From Chlamydiota bacterium (GTDB taxonomy: Bacteria > Chlamydiota > Chlamydiia > Chlamydiales > JAJFMI01), in contig JAJFMI010000098.1 in NCBI GenBank assembly GCA_021772235.1, positions 1 through 6,319 on the forward strand: 6,319 nt of DNA. Reading direction: 5' to 3'. Each line of letters opens with the position of its first letter. Within the stretch, counting starts at the first letter, position 1. The notes under the pieces are model-generated. The model searched no databases, was not told the origin of the DNA, and was given only the letters and a program-made list of their open reading frames with translations. Below are positions 4,304-6,319 of the stretch, one piece after another. A program made the translations under genes and the position numbers.

Positions 4304-6319
4304 ACCTGTGTGGCGTTTGTTTACCTCATCTGTATTTACAGCGATCGAAACCGCTTTTTTTGTTCCCACTAAAACGACAAGCTTCTTTCCGCGCGTAATG
4401 CCGGTGTAGAGCAAATTGCGATACAAAAGCTTGAAATGGCTCGTATGAATTGGAATTACGATCGCGGGGCACTCGCTCCCTTGATACTTATGAATCGAAC
4501 AGGCGTAAGCTAACACCAGCTCATTGAGCTCAGAAAAGCTGTAGTCGACAATTTTTCCCTCAAAATCGACAGTTAATACCTGCTCATCTTGATTGATCTC
4601 TTCAATCGTGCCGACATCACCATTGTAGACAAATTTGGTGTAGTTATTGCGAATCTGCATCACTTTATCCATCGGACGAAATGACCTTCCCATTCTTACA
4701 AGAGCAGGTTTTCCTGGATTGAGTTTTTGCTGCAAGTGGTGATTCAAATTCTCAATGCCAATCGGGCCTTTTTTCATCGGGGCAAGAACCTGAACATCAC
4801 GAATCGGATCGAAGCCAAACTCTTCAGGAATATCTTTACTAACCAGATTCATTACCTTTTCTAAAATCGCTTCCGGTTCCTCAATAGGAAGAAAGTAAAA
4901 GTCGCTTTTTTGTTCCGCTTCTAAATCGGGGAAAATACCGCGATTGATGCGGTGGGCATTGGTGACAATTTTGGAGCCTTGCGCTTGGCGAAAAATCTTT
5001 CGTAGCACTGTTACAGGAATCTTTTCTGAATCGATCAAATCGCGCAATACATTGCCTGGACCAACACTTGGTAGCTGATCGACATCGCCAATAAAAATGA
5101 TCTTGGATTTATTTGGAATCGCGCGCAGAAGACTGGACATCAGCTGCGTATCAATCATCGACGCCTCATCCACAATAAGCAATTCGCATTCCAGCGGATT
5201 TTCCTTATTCCGTTTAAAGCCACCCACGCTAAAATCCACTTCTAGAAGCGCATGAATCGTCTGCGCCTTTCTGCGAGTGATTTCGCTCAAACGTTTTGCA
5301 GCACGCCCCGTCGGAGCCGCTAAGTAAATCTTTCCTGAAATTTTTTCTAAAATACGTAAAATTGCATGGGTGATCGTACTCTTACCGGTACCAGGACCGC
5401 CCGTAATGATCTGCACCTTTTCATCTAGCGCCTGTAAAACCGCAGTTTTCTGTTCTGGAGCAAGTTTAATTTTCAGTTGCTCCTCTACCCAAACTAAAGC
5501 GCGCTCTCCATCAGCTCTGCGAATCGCACTCTCGGAAAGCTGAATACGTTTCAACTCTCTTGCAATCCCCACCTCGGCTAAATAGAGAGGCTTTACCCAG
5601 ATGTATACCTTATTATCAGGGCCCAAAGGATAGCGCACAAGCCGCCCCTCTGACTCCAAATTTTCCATCTCGGGGATAATTTGATCCAAATCAATTCCCA
5701 GGGCTTCTTGAACAAATTCTAGTAATTTTTCTTTGGGATAACAGGAGTGACCTTGATTTGAAAGTTCCCAGAGCAGATGTTCAATCGCCGCCTGCACACG
5801 TACCGGCGCATCCTTAGCAATTCCAATTTTTTGTGCCACATCATCGGCCGTCTTAAAACCTACACCAAAAATACTTTTAGCAAGCTGGTAGGGATTTTCC
5901 TTAATGACCTCAATGCTATTGTCACCGTAGCGCTTATAAATTTTTTGCGCTAAAGAAGGGGCCACACCATGCCCACGCAAAAAGATAATCAAATCGCGAA
6001 TCGCGGCCTGCTCGCCCCAGCACTGGACAATCATATCGAGACGTTTGCGGCCCATGCCTTCCACTTCCAAAAGCATTTCTGGCTCTTGCTCAATGATGCG
6101 CAGCGTATCCGTACCAAACTCTTTTACAATGCGCTTGGCATAGACCGGTCCAATTCCCTTAATTAGGCCCGACTCTAGATATCTTTGAATGCCTACCAGA
6201 TCGGACGGCTGTTCCGTAGCAAAACTCTGCACCTCAAATTGCCGACCAAAACTGGGATGGTGCTTCCAAATTCCTTTGCACGTAACCGATTCGCCTGGCT
6301 GCAAACCTGGCATTTTTCC
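4277..6319 (-). CDS. recD2: RecD2-type ATP-dependent DNA helicase (N-terminus beyond window)
   Basis: This superfamily 1B 5'-3' DNA helicase acts in DNA repair and replication, without RecBC. At least 680 residues are visible; the family runs about 720-740. The codon frame stays open to the window edge, reading GK before MPGLQPGE. The Met at 6311-6313 therefore looks internal and the real start lies outside. Numbered from that Met: GIWKHHPSFGRQFEV (14-28) is the end of the N-terminal domain. Helix-hairpin-helix segments follow around 48-62 (IKGIGPVYA) and 83-96 (VEGMGRKRL), then a helical region with FGVGFKTADDVA (149-160). Helicase motifs are Walker A GGPGTGKST (305-313), APTGRAAKRL (333-342), Walker B VDEASMID (381-388), GDVDQLPSVGPGNVL (409-423), FRQ (441-443), an SH3-like part with YNGDVGTI (563-570), IHKYQGSE (607-614, usually HKSQGSE) and YTGITRGKKL (636-645). 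All ATPase motifs are intact. It is convergent with metG and overlaps it by 27 bases. Confidence 0.96.
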   Translation of the reverse strand, partial: GKMPGLQPGESVTCKGIWKHHPSFGRQFEVQSFATEQPSDLVGIQRYLESGLIKGIGPVYAKRIVKEFGTDTLRIIEQEPEMLLEVEGMGRKRLDMIVQCWGEQAAIRDLIIFLRGHGVAPSLAQKIYKRYGDNSIEVIKENPYQLAKSIFGVGFKTADDVAQKIGIAKDAPVRVQAAIEHLLWELSNQGHSCYPKEKLLEFVQEALGIDLDQIIPEMENLESEGRLVRYPLGPDNKVYIWVKPLYLAEVGIARELKRIQLSESAIRRADGERALVWVEEQLKIKLAPEQKTAVLQALDEKVQIITGGPGTGKSTITHAILRILEKISGKIYLAAPTGRAAKRLSEITRRKAQTIHALLEVDFSVGGFKRNKENPLECELLIVDEASMIDTQLMSSLLRAIPNKSKIIFIGDVDQLPSVGPGNVLRDLIDSEKIPVTVLRKIFRQAQGSKIVTNAHRINRGIFPDLEAEQKSDFYFLPIEEPEAILEKVMNLVSKDIPEEFGFDPIRDVQVLAPMKKGPIGIENLNHHLQQKLNPGKPALVRMGRSFRPMDKVMQIRNNYTKFVYNGDVGTIEEINQDEQVLTVDFEGKIVDYSFSELNELVLAYACSIHKYQGSECPAIVIPIHTSHFKLLYRNLLYTGITRGKKLVVLVGTKKAVSIAVNTDEVNKRHTGLRELFCES
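4340..4361 (+). terminator. Possible weak intrinsic terminator after metG, inside the recD2 3' end
   Basis: About 37 bases after the metG stop, AGCG (4340-4343), an eight-base loop and CGCT (4352-4355) form a four-base-pair stem. Its last T begins a run of seven T (4355-4361). A small palindrome, CTGTATTTACAG, lies just before it at 4330-4341 and shares bases with the stem. The T-run and position fit a terminator for the metG transcript, but the stem is short. The same bases encode the KKAVSIAVNTDE part of recD2 on the other strand, so both features may be coding coincidence. Confidence 0.25.

Noticed and set aside
6311..6313. Met codon on the minus strand as the true start of recD2
   Set aside because: The frame stays open upstream to the window edge (GK before the Met), and the family has a further N-terminal part of about 50 residues. 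This Met is most likely internal.
1..6319. CRISPR array, tRNA/rRNA, transposase, integrase, toxin-antitoxin or defence system
   Set aside because: No repeat-spacer pattern, cloverleaf, mobile-element protein or known defence domain was found on either strand. The window is almost fully occupied by housekeeping genes.

Overview
This window is a compact run of housekeeping genes, most likely from the Chlamydiota. Three things point there. The order rplS end, rnhB, gmk, small ORF, metG, then convergent recD is, from memory, the order in Chlamydia trachomatis (CT028 to CT033). The Gmk P-loop carries an APAG start followed by GKTTLV, as I recall from chlamydial Gmk. The MetG is close to chlamydial MetG in its zinc knuckle, HFGH and FSKS regions. 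Two genes depart from the Chlamydiaceae layout I remember: a small membrane-protein ORF between rplS and rnhB, and yicC between rnhB and gmk. This suggests an environmental (non-Chlamydiaceae) chlamydia. The genus cannot be fixed from this sequence alone.

Layout: 1-72 is the C-terminal tail of a protein that fits ribosomal protein L19. 76-381 encodes an unrecognised, AT-richer, hydrophobic 101-residue protein. 382-460 is a short non-coding gap with an extended -10-like element and an inverted repeat. 461-4303 is a tight plus-strand block: rnhB, yicC, gmk, a 75-residue omega-like protein, and metG. From yicC onward the genes overlap or nearly abut (11 nt overlap, 1 nt gap, 14 nt overlap), as expected for one transcript with translational coupling. 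A good sigma70-type promoter (TTGACT, 17 bp, TAGAAT) lies across the end of rnhB and could drive yicC onward separately. 4277-6319 on the minus strand is a RecD2-type helicase. Its 3' end overlaps the 3' end of metG, and its N-terminus runs off the window.

Together the genes serve core information processing: RNA removal from DNA (RNase HII), RNA turnover (YicC), GMP to GDP conversion for nucleotide supply (Gmk), possibly RNA polymerase assembly (omega-like protein), methionine charging for translation (MetRS), and DNA unwinding in repair (RecD2). The yicC, gmk, omega linkage is also familiar from Firmicutes (yloC, gmk, rpoZ in Bacillus subtilis), which makes the omega reading of the small ORF worth testing. 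I see no mobile element, CRISPR array, tRNA, rRNA or defence/toxin system. The most interesting points are the omega candidate, the orphan membrane ORF, the promoter placed at the yicC start codon, and the convergent gene ends that may carry terminators inside each other's coding sequence.
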